From Coriobacterium glomerans PW2 (GTDB lineage Bacteria; Actinomycetota; Coriobacteriia; Coriobacteriales; Coriobacteriaceae), in NCBI RefSeq assembly GCF_000195315.1, contig NC_015389.1, positions 682,001 to 746,000 on the forward strand: a stretch of DNA of 64,000 bases, read 5' to 3'. Position 1 is the stretch's first letter, and the number at the start of each line of letters is the position of its first letter. Shown here piece by piece: positions 8,150 through 16,133 of this stretch. Under the pieces are notes generated by a model, which ran no database searches, was not told the DNA's origin, and worked only from the letters and a program-made list of their open reading frames with translations. The translations under genes were made by a program, and so were the position numbers.

Positions 8150-9421
8150 ATGGCTACCGAAAGAACCAATGCCTTCAAAAACCCCTGTTATCGCTCAAGC
8201 TCCCTGATCATTCTGCTATTCTTCACCGGATGGGGGATCTGGTGGTCGTTCTTCCAGATCTGGCTCACGGGTACCCTGCACTTCTCCGGTGCCGAGGTGG
8301 GCACGATCTACTCGTTCAACTCCGCGGCGACGCTTGTCGTGATGTTCCTCTATGGGGCGATTCAGGATCATCTGGGCATCAGACGGACCCTGCTCATCGT
8401 CTGCGCCGCGCTGCAGATGCTGCTCGGTCCGTTCTTCACGTGGATCTACGCGCCGCTGCTCCATGGCAGCTTCTATGCGGGCACCGTGATCGGAGCCGTG
8501 TATCTGTCATTCGCCTTTCTGGCCGCTTCACCCACGTTCGAGGCGGTCACCGAGCGCTTCAGTCGCCGCTTCGGGTTCGAGTACGGGCAGGCGCGCGCCT
8601 GGGGTTCGTTCGGTTACGCGCTGTCTGCGCTGGCTGCAGGCTTGTTGTTCGTCGTGAGCCCCTATCTCGTCTTCTGGGCGTCCTCGGCGATCGCGACGGT
8701 GCTGCTGGTGGTCATGATCTGCGACGGCGCATCCAGCCGCGCCTCTTGCGCGCGCATCTCCGACGGTCGGGAGAGCGAGCAGAATCGCACGACCCCCTCG
8801 CTCAGGGAGATCCTGTCTGTCTTCAAGCTGCGCGCTCTGTGGCAGATCATCGCCTATATCATCTTGAGCTGGACGTTTTACACGGTTTTCGACCAGCAGA
8901 TGTTCCCGGACTTCTATACGAAGTTCTTCAACGGGTCGACGGGTCAGGCTATGTACGGTGCCCTGAACTCGCTCGAGGTTCTGCTCGAGGCTCTCATGAT
9001 GGCCTGTGTGCCTTGGCTCATGAGGCGCGCCGGCGTGCGCAGGACGTTGCTTTTGGGCGTCGTCATCATGATCGTGCGCATCGGGGGTTGCGGTCTGGTG
9101 ACCAATCCGGTGGGAGTCTCGCTCATCAAGCTGCTCCACGCCCCGGAGACCGCGCTGTTCGTCGTTGGACTGTTCCGCTACTTCACGCTGCATTTCGATA
9201 CAAAGGTCTCAGCGACGCTGTACATGGTCGGCTTCCAGATCGCCGCCCAGATCGGTCAGATCATCTTCTCGACGCCGCTCGGCGCTGTTCGAGACGGGAT
9301 CGGCTACAGCAGCACCTTCCTGCTGATCGCCGGAATCGTCGCGGTCGCCGGGATATATGCCCTGTTCATACTCAAGCGCGACGACCAGGATGTGGAGGGA
9401 CAGCCGCTGAGCACGAAGTGA
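8150..9421 (+). CDS. MFS oligosaccharide:H+ symporter of the LacY/CscB family (sucrose/fructoside permease)
   Basis: A 423-aa integral membrane protein with about 12 hydrophobic segments and a polar central loop (residues about 195-220). YGQARAWGSFGYA in helix 5 corresponds to the LacY-family GRxRxWGSxGxA segment, and ISATLYxVGFQ-like KVSATLYMVGFQ occurs near the C-terminus, as in LacY and CscB. It lies 11 bp after the GH32 gene in one operon, so it probably imports sucrose or fructo-oligosaccharides. ATG at 8150 with GAGAGGA upstream; an in-frame start at 8135 overlaps the previous gene and is less likely. Confidence 0.88.
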   Translation: MATERTNAFKNPCYRSSSLIILLFFTGWGIWWSFFQIWLTGTLHFSGAEVGTIYSFNSAATLVVMFLYGAIQDHLGIRRTLLIVCAALQMLLGPFFTWIYAPLLHGSFYAGTVIGAVYLSFAFLAASPTFEAVTERFSRRFGFEYGQARAWGSFGYALSALAAGLLFVVSPYLVFWASSAIATVLLVVMICDGASSRASCARISDGRESEQNRTTPSLREILSVFKLRALWQIIAYIILSWTFYTVFDQQMFPDFYTKFFNGSTGQAMYGALNSLEVLLEALMMACVPWLMRRAGVRRTLLLGVVIMIVRIGGCGLVTNPVGVSLIKLLHAPETALFVVGLFRYFTLHFDTKVSATLYMVGFQIAAQIGQIIFSTPLGAVRDGIGYSSTFLLIAGIVAVAGIYALFILKRDDQDVEGQPLSTK

Positions 9422-9493
9422 GCTTGCCGCAATCCATGTGTTCACAGAGCTCGAAAGGCGCGACCTGTGGGGCCCTGCACGCCCGAGGGCCCG

Positions 9494-9511
9494 GACGGGC
9501 GCTAAGCGCCG
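9494..9511. terminator. GC-rich hairpin between convergent genes, possible bidirectional terminator
   Basis: GGCGC-TAA-GCGCC (9498-9510) in a 92-bp GC-rich spacer between the permease and the GNAT gene, next to further GCCCG/CGGGC pairs. There is no T run. Confidence 0.35.
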
Positions 9512-9513
9512 CG

Positions 9514-10284
9514 TCAGCTCCGCGTGACCTCGAAAACGGGATAGGGGTGGCTGAGATGGTAGCCGAGCTGCTCGGCCAGCGCGAGCGATGCGCGGCTGTG
9601 CGCGTCCCAGCTCGGGTACAGGCCGCGCTCTCGACAGCGCAAGATGAGTCGGGCGCTGCAGGCGCGCGCGAGACCGCGGCGGCGCTCGGCGGGCATCGTG
9701 TCCACCTCGATCTCGATGCCGAAGCGATAGCGGCTGTAGGATGATGCGCCGGAAACGGGGATCCCGTTGCTGAGGGCGACGACGCCGATGCCGAGTTGGC
9801 GATAACGCTCGAAGCTGCCGAAGTTGGCCACGAGATCGCGGCTCCATGCGGCTGTGCGGCACGCCTCGAAGAGCGCTTCGTCGTCAAGGTCGCGCAGCTC
9901 GACGGTTGAGGGTAGCGCTTCGGTGAGCCGACTCAGCAGCTGTTCGTCGAAGACATCCGGTTCTTTGCGCGTCGCGTAGCGCACGTGGGGCCGCGCAGCC
10001 GCACCGAAGTTCTCCGCGATCAGGCGCTCCCATGCCGCGTCGTGCGGCACCACGATCTCGACGTCGTGCGCCGCTCCGGTGGGATCGAAGCGCAGCAGCC
10101 CTTCGCACGGCGCGCCCGCGCAGAACCGGAAGTCGCCGAGCAGCGCTGCGGCTGCGGACGGCCGGTCTGCATCATCGGCGATGAGCACACCCATCGTCTC
10201 ATCCAGACACGACCAGATCAGCGTATCGTCCCATTGGTTGAACAGCGCTGCGACCGCTGTCGGTGCTACGAGCCCCATAGCCAT
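9514..10284 (-). CDS. GNAT-family N-acetyltransferase (GNAT_acetyltran type)
   Basis: A 256-aa protein. The C-terminal half carries a GNAT fold: VSGASSYSRYRFGIEIEVDT (beta4-beta5), then PAERRRGLARACSARLI, the acetyl-CoA-binding loop and helix, and a closing SLALAEQLGY. This pattern is common in the low-characterised GNAT_acetyltran family of Gram-positives. The substrate is unknown. The gene is last in a minus-strand group behind the Ski2-like helicase, and its start overlaps the small ORF at 10266-10502. Function beyond acyl transfer cannot be given. Confidence 0.75.
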   Translation of the reverse strand: MAMGLVAPTAVAALFNQWDDTLIWSCLDETMGVLIADDADRPSAAAALLGDFRFCAGAPCEGLLRFDPTGAAHDVEIVVPHDAAWERLIAENFGAAARPHVRYATRKEPDVFDEQLLSRLTEALPSTVELRDLDDEALFEACRTAAWSRDLVANFGSFERYRQLGIGVVALSNGIPVSGASSYSRYRFGIEIEVDTMPAERRRGLARACSARLILRCRERGLYPSWDAHSRASLALAEQLGYHLSHPYPVFEVTRS

Positions 10285-10502
10285 GATGTCATCTTTCTCT
10301 GCTGATGCGCGCGAAGTTTCGCACGATCGAGATAAACGAACGCGAGATCCACGCGCTGCACCGCTCCGAGCGCCGGCGCAAGAAGGATCTTATTATAGCG
10401 CTGGCTGTCTTCGCCGTCGTCCATATCGACTGCGGCGACGCCGGTCCCCGCGTGTTTCAGGATCGAATCGACACAGGCGAGTTCATCGCTGCTCCGGATC
10501 AA
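10266..10502 (-). CDS. Small hypothetical protein (78 aa, TTG start)
   Basis: An overlooked reading frame that fills the 198-bp space between the helicase stop and the GNAT start. The TTG at 10502 follows GAGGATCTGG at good spacing and overlaps the helicase's last codons; the stop lies 19 bp inside the GNAT gene. The product is acidic in its first half (VDMDDGEDSQRYNK) then reads as an amphipathic domain (ALGAVQRVDLAFVYLDR). Third positions are GC-biased as in neighbours. The 4-to-20-bp overlaps at both ends suggest translational coupling. I recognise no family, and it might be a frame artefact. Confidence 0.42.
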   Translation of the reverse strand: MIRSSDELACVDSILKHAGTGVAAVDMDDGEDSQRYNKILLAPALGAVQRVDLAFVYLDRAKLRAHQQRKMTSWLWGS

Positions 10503-13206
10503 CCAGATCCTCAAACGCTCCGGCGCGCATGTTTTCGAAGACGGCCTCGCCTTCCTCCTGCGAGGCGTCCAGATCGACATCGGCCATGATGCCGAAATCG
10601 CGATCGCCGTCTGAGTCCGAAAAGATCTGATGCACATGCCAGCGGTGCGTCGCGTGCTCGTCGGACTCATCGATCTCGAGGAACGCCGAGGAGCGCGCAT
10701 CGGCGTCGATGAGCATCTCGTCATGGGAGTCGAAGAACGCCGCGATGGCGCGGCGCCAGCGCAGCTCGGGCATGCCCCAGGCGCCATCCAGCTCACCGAG
10801 CGCCTCGGCGCGCCCGCGTGCCGCGAGTCGCACTCGGCGAAACAGGGCGTTTCTCACAAGCAACGTGAGCCCCCGCCGGTCCGCAACGACCATATCGCTC
10901 GCTGCGGGCGGCGCCGCATCCAGCGCGGTGGGATCGCCGGCTGCCACCCATTCGTCCATGAGGCTCGAATCGATGGAGCGCACGACGAAGCCAAGCCAGG
11001 AGATGATGTCGTCGAGTTGCTCCGTGCGCTTCTCATGTGGGATCGTCCGGCCGAGTGAACGATATGCCTCAGCGAGATAGCGAAGCAGGACCCCCTCGGA
11101 TCGGGCGATCCGGTAGCGTTGGATATAGTCCTTGAAATCAGAGGCGCACTCGAGCATGTCGCGCAGCACCGATTTCGGCGACAGGGAGTAGTCGTTGGCC
11201 CAGGGCACGCTGATGCAGTAGCGGGCGAAGGCGACGTCGAGCATGTCTCTGAGCGGCTGCGGATAGGTTATATCCGCAAGTCTCTCGAGCCGCTCCTCAT
11301 ATCCCACCCCGTCGGCCTTGAGTTCGGCCATGGCGCGATCTCGCGCAGCGCGCTCCTGCGCGCGCAGCACCTGCCGGGGATCTTCCAACGTGGCTTCGAC
11401 CATGGAGATGAGATCCATCGTATAGGATTCGCTGTCCGGATCGAGCAGCTCGAGCGCGGCGAGCAGAAACGGTGATAGGGGCTGGTCGAGAGCGAAGTCC
11501 TCGGGCAAATCTATCATGAGGGCGTAGTCCACCTCGCCCGTTTCGCTCATCTGACGCACCACGACGCCGGTGTCGATGAGCGTCTGCATGATCTCGTCGG
11601 CGCGAATCGCCAGATGGGCCTTCTCCTCATCGGTCTGAAGGCTGCGTTCTATGAGTTCGTGTACGTGTTCGAGAGCGTCACCGCCCTGCTCGACCATCGA
11701 CAGAACCATCGAGTGGGTGATCCGCATGCGGGGTCTCATGATCTCCGGGCGCGTCTCGATGAGCCGCTCGAATGTCTGCTGGTTCCAGCTCACGAAGCCC
11801 TCCGGCGGCCTCTTCCGCTTTATTCGGCGCAACCGCTTCGGATCATCGCCCGCCTTCGCCAGCAGCCTAGCGTTCTCGATGTCATGCGGCGGGGCTTCGG
11901 CGATGATCATCCCCTCGGTGTCGAAGCCCGCTCGTCCGGCGCGGCCGGCGATCTGCTGGAACTCCCTGGCTCGAAGCCGACGGACCCGGTGTCCGTCGTA
12001 TTTTGTGAGAGCGGTCAGGATGACGGTGCGTATCGGGACGTTGATGCCGACGCCGAGCGTATCGGTTCCGCAGATGACGGGCAGAAGCCCCTGCTGCGCG
12101 AGCTTCTCGACGAGCAGGCGATAGCGGGGGAGCATACCGGCATGGTGGACACCCACTCCCGAGGTGATCAGGCGTCTCAGGATCTTGCCGAACGCGGTCG
12201 TGAAGCGCGTATCGCGCGCGACCTCTCTGATGCGCGCTCGCTGCTCGCGACTCGCGACACCGAAGCTCGCGAGTGCCTGAGCCGATCTCAACGCGCTGTC
12301 TTGAGAAAAGTGGACGATGTAGAGCGGTGCCTCATTGCGTCGAAGGGCGAGCTCAACGGTACCTTCTAGGGGAGTTTCAACATACTCCCAGCTGAGAGGT
12401 ACAGGACGGTCAGCCTCGGCGACGATGTCGACCTCGGTACCGGTCCATGAGGCGAGAGCTGCGGCAAGATCGCGCGTGTCGCCGAGTGTGGCGCTCATGA
12501 GCATGAACTGTGTTCGCGGCATAGAAAGCAGGGGCACCTGCCAAGCCCATCCCCTGTCGCGATCGGTGAAATAATGGAACTCGTCCATGCACACGCAGCC
12601 GATGTCGCAGCGGTATCCCTCGCGCAACGCCTGATTGGCGAGGATCTCGGCGGTGCAGCAGATGACGGGCGCATCCGTGTTGATATGGATGTCGCCGGTG
12701 ATCATGCCGACGCTGTCACGACCGAGGATGCGCACCAGATCGAAGAATTTCTCGCTCACGAGCGCCTTAATGGGTGCCGTATAGTACGATCGCCGTCCGC
12801 GCGCGAGTCCCATAAAAAGCATGCCGAGCGCGACGAGCGACTTGCCCGAGCCGGTCGGCGTACCGAGTATCACATGGTCTCCCGCCGCGAGATCGATCAG
12901 CGCCTCCTCCTGATGCGACCACAGCACGATGCCACTGTCGGCCGTCCATTGGCTGAAGCGCGCATATGCTTCATCGGCCGTGAGCCATTCCTCGGCGCTC
13001 TCACCGACTTCGGGCTCCCACCAGCTCGGGGCGAGGGCACCGAGCGAGGCGGGCTCTCGCTCGCCGGATCCGCCCGCGGCAAACGCGCTCGCCGCACCGC
13101 CGTCCAAGGGGAAACGTCCGACTCGATCTGCTTCCATGCGAGGGGCCTCCAGAGATCTGCACTTCTGTTCGCTCATAGTTGCAACCATTATGAGCCAAGC
13201 GCGCAT
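10483..13206 (-). CDS. Ski2-like DEAD/DEAH-box superfamily II RNA helicase (with DUF3516-type C-terminus)
   Basis: A 907-aa ATP-dependent helicase. Motif I is GTPTGSGKS (115-123), Ia is TAPIKALVSEKFF, motif II is DEFH (208-211), motif III is MSAT, and the second RecA domain carries GTDTLGVGIN and QIAGRAGRAG. The roughly 450-residue C-terminal region resembles the DUF3516 extension found in actinobacterial Ski2/Mtr4-like helicases. It probably acts in RNA turnover or ribosome-related processing. The first ATG (13206) has a weak ribosome site; ATGs at 13188 and 13176 are alternatives, and a CATAAT sequence just before 13176 would give a very short leader. About 90 N-terminal residues before the helicase core look disordered. 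The small ORF and GNAT gene follow in the same direction. Confidence 0.85.
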   Translation of the reverse strand: MRAWLIMVATMSEQKCRSLEAPRMEADRVGRFPLDGGAASAFAAGGSGEREPASLGALAPSWWEPEVGESAEEWLTADEAYARFSQWTADSGIVLWSHQEEALIDLAAGDHVILGTPTGSGKSLVALGMLFMGLARGRRSYYTAPIKALVSEKFFDLVRILGRDSVGMITGDIHINTDAPVICCTAEILANQALREGYRCDIGCVCMDEFHYFTDRDRGWAWQVPLLSMPRTQFMLMSATLGDTRDLAAALASWTGTEVDIVAEADRPVPLSWEYVETPLEGTVELALRRNEAPLYIVHFSQDSALRSAQALASFGVASREQRARIREVARDTRFTTAFGKILRRLITSGVGVHHAGMLPRYRLLVEKLAQQGLLPVICGTDTLGVGINVPIRTVILTALTKYDGHRVRRLRAREFQQIAGRAGRAGFDTEGMIIAEAPPHDIENARLLAKAGDDPKRLRRIKRKRPPEGFVSWNQQTFERLIETRPEIMRPRMRITHSMVLSMVEQGGDALEHVHELIERSLQTDEEKAHLAIRADEIMQTLIDTGVVVRQMSETGEVDYALMIDLPEDFALDQPLSPFLLAALELLDPDSESYTMDLISMVEATLEDPRQVLRAQERAARDRAMAELKADGVGYEERLERLADITYPQPLRDMLDVAFARYCISVPWANDYSLSPKSVLRDMLECASDFKDYIQRYRIARSEGVLLRYLAEAYRSLGRTIPHEKRTEQLDDIISWLGFVVRSIDSSLMDEWVAAGDPTALDAAPPAASDMVVADRRGLTLLVRNALFRRVRLAARGRAEALGELDGAWGMPELRWRRAIAAFFDSHDEMLIDADARSSAFLEIDESDEHATHRWHVHQIFSDSDGDRDFGIMADVDLDASQEEGEAVFENMRAGAFEDLVDPEQR

Positions 13207-13298
13207 CGGAGCGGCTCTCGCCGGTCAAGATCGGGAACGCAAGCGAAATCCCCCGGTCGGTTAGCGCTGTGGCGGACAACGGTGTCGAGCAGACGAGA

Positions 13299-14246
13299 TC
13301 AGACGCGTTTTTGGTACGAGTAGAAGCCCTTGCCCGACTCGACGCCGGTCTCGCCTCGATCTATGTGCTGCTTCAGCATTCTCTGGATCCTGCCCTGTAC
13401 GGAGCCCGGATCCTTGGCGCGCTTGTCCAGATTGCCGATCTCGAACATGGTTCGCAGCCCGATGATATCCATGCTGCGAATCGGGCCCACGGGTGCGCCC
13501 GTCGCCAGCATCCACGTTTTGTCGATGGTCTCGATGTCCGCGACCTCGTCGACGATGAGCTGCTCCGCTGCAGCGAGAAAGGGGATGAGCAGGGTGTTCA
13601 GGATGTAGCCAGGCTGCTCCTTGTGCAATACGAGCGGGATCATGGCGATGGCTTTTGCAAATTCGACGATCTCATCGAAAACCTCCTTCGAGGTGCCGGG
13701 ATGTCCCATGATCTCTGCGGTGTTGCGTCGCCAGATCTGATTCGCGAAGTGCATCGCGAGGTATCTTTCAGGTCTTCCCGTGAATTTCGCGAACCGGCTC
13801 GGCACCATGGTGCTCGAATTCGTGGCGATGATCGCATTTTCCGGCAGATGGTTAGCCATCTTTTCGTAGAACGCGATCTTGTCATCGGGATTCTCCGAGA
13901 TCGCCTCGATGAGCAGATCAGCTTGGCGGCCCGCCTCCTCATAGCTCGTGGTGAGCCGAATGGATCCAGCGGCGCGCTCGACGCGCTCCTTCAATTGGTC
14001 GAGCTGCGAGGCTGTGACGTGGGGCGAGTCCACAAGACCCCGGGAATAGGCATTCGTATCGGTTTTCATGGCCTCCAGCGTCTCCAGATAGGTCCGGCGC
14101 AGCCGCTCGAGACGGGGTCGCGCGCGATCGACGGATTCCTCGCTGCGCAGCCACACGGTCACATCGAATCCTCTGTAGGCGATCTGGAATGCGATCTGGC
14201 TGCCGAGCACGCCCGCGCCGGCCACCGTGACATGTTTGATATCCAT
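13299..14246 (-). CDS. 3-hydroxyacyl-CoA (3-hydroxybutyryl-CoA) dehydrogenase family protein
   Basis: A 315-aa NAD-dependent dehydrogenase. The N-terminal Rossmann motif is VAGAGVLGSQIAF, followed by the Ser-containing IATNSSTMVPS and the catalytic-His segment LAMHFANQIWRRNTAEIMGHPGTS. In classical HBDH the latter reads HFFNP; the HFAN variant marks a subgroup common in Gram-positives. The C-terminal helical domain has LHKEQPGYILNTLL and ends with GKGFYSY. The ATG at 14246 follows AAAGGAG. No other beta-oxidation or butyrate genes are nearby, so the physiological substrate is open. The 92 bp separating it from the helicase carry nothing I recognise. Confidence 0.85.
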   Translation of the reverse strand: MDIKHVTVAGAGVLGSQIAFQIAYRGFDVTVWLRSEESVDRARPRLERLRRTYLETLEAMKTDTNAYSRGLVDSPHVTASQLDQLKERVERAAGSIRLTTSYEEAGRQADLLIEAISENPDDKIAFYEKMANHLPENAIIATNSSTMVPSRFAKFTGRPERYLAMHFANQIWRRNTAEIMGHPGTSKEVFDEIVEFAKAIAMIPLVLHKEQPGYILNTLLIPFLAAAEQLIVDEVADIETIDKTWMLATGAPVGPIRSMDIIGLRTMFEIGNLDKRAKDPGSVQGRIQRMLKQHIDRGETGVESGKGFYSYQKRV

Positions 14247-14393
14247 CCGATTGACTCCTTTCAGCTTCATGCGAAGCGGATCTGCCATCGCCCTTCGACG
14301 GGTTCATCTGGGGGCATGTATCACTATGCCCGCATCGAGGCACATCTTGCCACCGACAGAAAGATTCTCACTGTCCAGCCCGATCGAGTCCGC

Positions 14394-15227
14394 TCAGCGC
14401 GACAGATTCCGGCGTTCGCCGAGCAGATTGCGCACGGTTGCCTCCATCCCGAGCGGAACGTAGCCCAAAGAGGACAGATCGCTCGGCAGATATCCGACGA
14501 GGCTCTGCTCAAGCCGTCGCGCCGCCTCGATCCGCTCCGATCTCGCGGCGCGGCCGGGCCGAGCGCATATGCCGTATACGGGCGCTCCGCGCTCGATCAG
14601 GCGGCTCTCGTACTCCGTTCGGGCGAAGTCGCTTCGTTCGGAAGCGGCATCGTCGGAGATCCACACGAGTTCGTAGCCGGCGCAATCGAGTTGAAGAAGC
14701 GAGTAGTCTCTGAGCGGAAGGCTGTCCGTTCGCAGAGCTATGAGACCGTTCGGGCCGAGAGATCGGCGATACGAGATGAGATGATCGACGTTTGTGAGCC
14801 TCAGGTGGGCATGGCGGCGCTTCGGGTGCGGTGTGGGAAAGTTGAGTTCGATGCGCGAGAGCTCACCGGGCGCGAAGAGCGCGTCGATCGATTCCGCGCC
14901 GCGTGGAACGATCACGATGTTGCGCAATCCGCTCTCGGTTGCATGCTGGGCGGCATAGGCGATGCAGATCGGTTCGGTGTCCATACCGATGAACAAGGTT
15001 TCTCTCGACCGTCGCGCGAGCTCGACGATACCCGCTCCCTTTCCGCAACCCAGATCGAGGTGCACGCGATCGAATGCTCCGGTGCAGATCTTATCGCCGA
15101 TAGGCCAGCATGCCTTCGCCCATCTGCCGATCAGCTTCTCGGGACGCTGCTCGATCAGGTCCCCGAAGCGCTCGAGTCGCTCCTCGAGCACGAAGTTTTT
15201 CGGCACGCGAATATGTGTCGATCCCAT
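14394..15227 (-). CDS. trmB: tRNA (guanine-N7-)-methyltransferase TrmB
   Basis: A 277-aa SAM-dependent methyltransferase that makes m7G46 in tRNA. Motif I is HLDLGCGKG (56-64), the acidic SAM ribose ligand lies in GMDTEP, and the family hallmark is ELNFPTPHPKRRHAHLRLT (from 127). The usual wording is NFSDPWPKKRH, so this copy is slightly divergent. About 60 extra C-terminal residues follow the usual end, including YGICARPGR. ATG 15227 with GGAG upstream. It sits 12 bp after the Trm9-like gene, in one operon divergent from elp3, which makes a tRNA-modification locus. Confidence 0.85.
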   Translation of the reverse strand: MGSTHIRVPKNFVLEERLERFGDLIEQRPEKLIGRWAKACWPIGDKICTGAFDRVHLDLGCGKGAGIVELARRSRETLFIGMDTEPICIAYAAQHATESGLRNIVIVPRGAESIDALFAPGELSRIELNFPTPHPKRRHAHLRLTNVDHLISYRRSLGPNGLIALRTDSLPLRDYSLLQLDCAGYELVWISDDAASERSDFARTEYESRLIERGAPVYGICARPGRAARSERIEAARRLEQSLVGYLPSDLSSLGYVPLGMEATVRNLLGERRNLSR

Positions 15228-15239
15228 GATGGCTCCGGC

Positions 15240-16067
15240 TCATTCCGACCGAGGGCACCGATGCGATACGGCGCGGCATCTCTCGAGTACGAGGTAGGTA
15301 TTGAGATCGCCCTGCCGCCCGTCTGCTGTGAAGCGATGTCGCAGAATCGCTCCGCGCCGTGCGAGATCGCAGGTGAGCGCCGCGATATCCTCTTGGGAGA
15401 AATGATGGCAGAAGCGTCTGGGGCCCAAGTCCGTATCCCATCCGAGCAGCAGATCGCCCTCGTCCATGCTCTCGGCCCGATAGCCTGCGAACGGAGGTTG
15501 CGTGCGCGCCGCCTCGATGCAAGCCCGCGCGCGCCGCCGGATCCGCGCGCTCGAAAGCGGATGCCACAGGGACACCGCTATGATGCCGCCCGGCCGCGTC
15601 CTCTCGATGAGCAGATCGATCACCGCTTCGCGCAGCCGCATCCCGGGCACGTGATGCATGAAGCCGAAGCACACCGTCAGATCGCACGTCGGGCCCGCTA
15701 CCGTGCAGCACGGGGCGCAGCTCGGGTTCATGAGCGCATCGAGTACATCGATGCGCACGAAGTCGACGCGTGGCGTCTCCGCGGTAACCCTTGCGAGCTG
15801 GGTACAGCTGTCCCAAGCATGAAACGTCAGATCCGCAGACGGTAGCTCCTCGCGCAGATAGCGCTCGAAGCGCAGATTTCCGCAGGCGAGATCGAATACG
15901 CTGAGGCTCGCGCCCGCCGCGCGCAGCGAGAGATCCTCTTCGATCAGCTCTATGAGACGCCTCCATCCCGGCCAAGGTGCCTGCCGCGTCGCGGAGAACG
16001 ACTTCGCATGCTCGCGGTAGAAGGCGTTGTCGAGCGAGATGAGCGCCCGGGCGGTCGCATCGTCCAT
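15240..16067 (-). CDS. Class I SAM methyltransferase, Trm9/ALKBH8-like
   Basis: A 275-aa protein. The N-terminal signature AKSFSATRQAPWPGWRRL (21-38) recalls the FSxTRxxPWP segment of eukaryotic Trm9/ALKBH8 tRNA wobble-uridine methyltransferases. Motif I is VFDLACGNLRF (57-67), an acidic motif II occurs at FHAWDSC, and CFGFMHHVPG and RPGGIIAVSLWHP form later motifs. Trm9 esterifies 5-carboxymethyluridine made by Elp3; here the divergent neighbour is Elp3. The ATG at 16067 has a strong AGAGGAG site. The functional link is inference; a generic ubiE-type methyltransferase cannot be excluded. Confidence 0.72.
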   Translation of the reverse strand: MDDATARALISLDNAFYREHAKSFSATRQAPWPGWRRLIELIEEDLSLRAAGASLSVFDLACGNLRFERYLREELPSADLTFHAWDSCTQLARVTAETPRVDFVRIDVLDALMNPSCAPCCTVAGPTCDLTVCFGFMHHVPGMRLREAVIDLLIERTRPGGIIAVSLWHPLSSARIRRRARACIEAARTQPPFAGYRAESMDEGDLLLGWDTDLGPRRFCHHFSQEDIAALTCDLARRGAILRHRFTADGRQGDLNTYLVLERCRAVSHRCPRSE

Positions 16068-16114
16068 CTGTTATCTCCTCTTATCGAAACCTCGCATCCG
16101 CATCTTCATCCTCA

Positions 16115-16123
16115 TAGTATAGA
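16115..16123. promoter_or_regulatory. Shared divergent -10 element between the Trm9-like gene and elp3
   Basis: Only 66 bp separate the two start codons. ATAGTATAGAAT gives TAGTAT/TATAGA on the plus strand and TATACT on the minus strand at nearly the same position. For elp3 the transcript would begin at or next to the first ATG, that is, leaderless, which agrees with the lack of a ribosome site there. -35 elements are weak. Confidence 0.4.
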
Positions 16124-16133
16124 ATGCATGTGC

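Noticed and set aside
13269-15845. 858-codon open frame on the plus strand
   Set aside because: It runs antisense across the dehydrogenase, TrmB and part of the methyltransferase, all well recognised. Long antisense frames are expected at this GC content.
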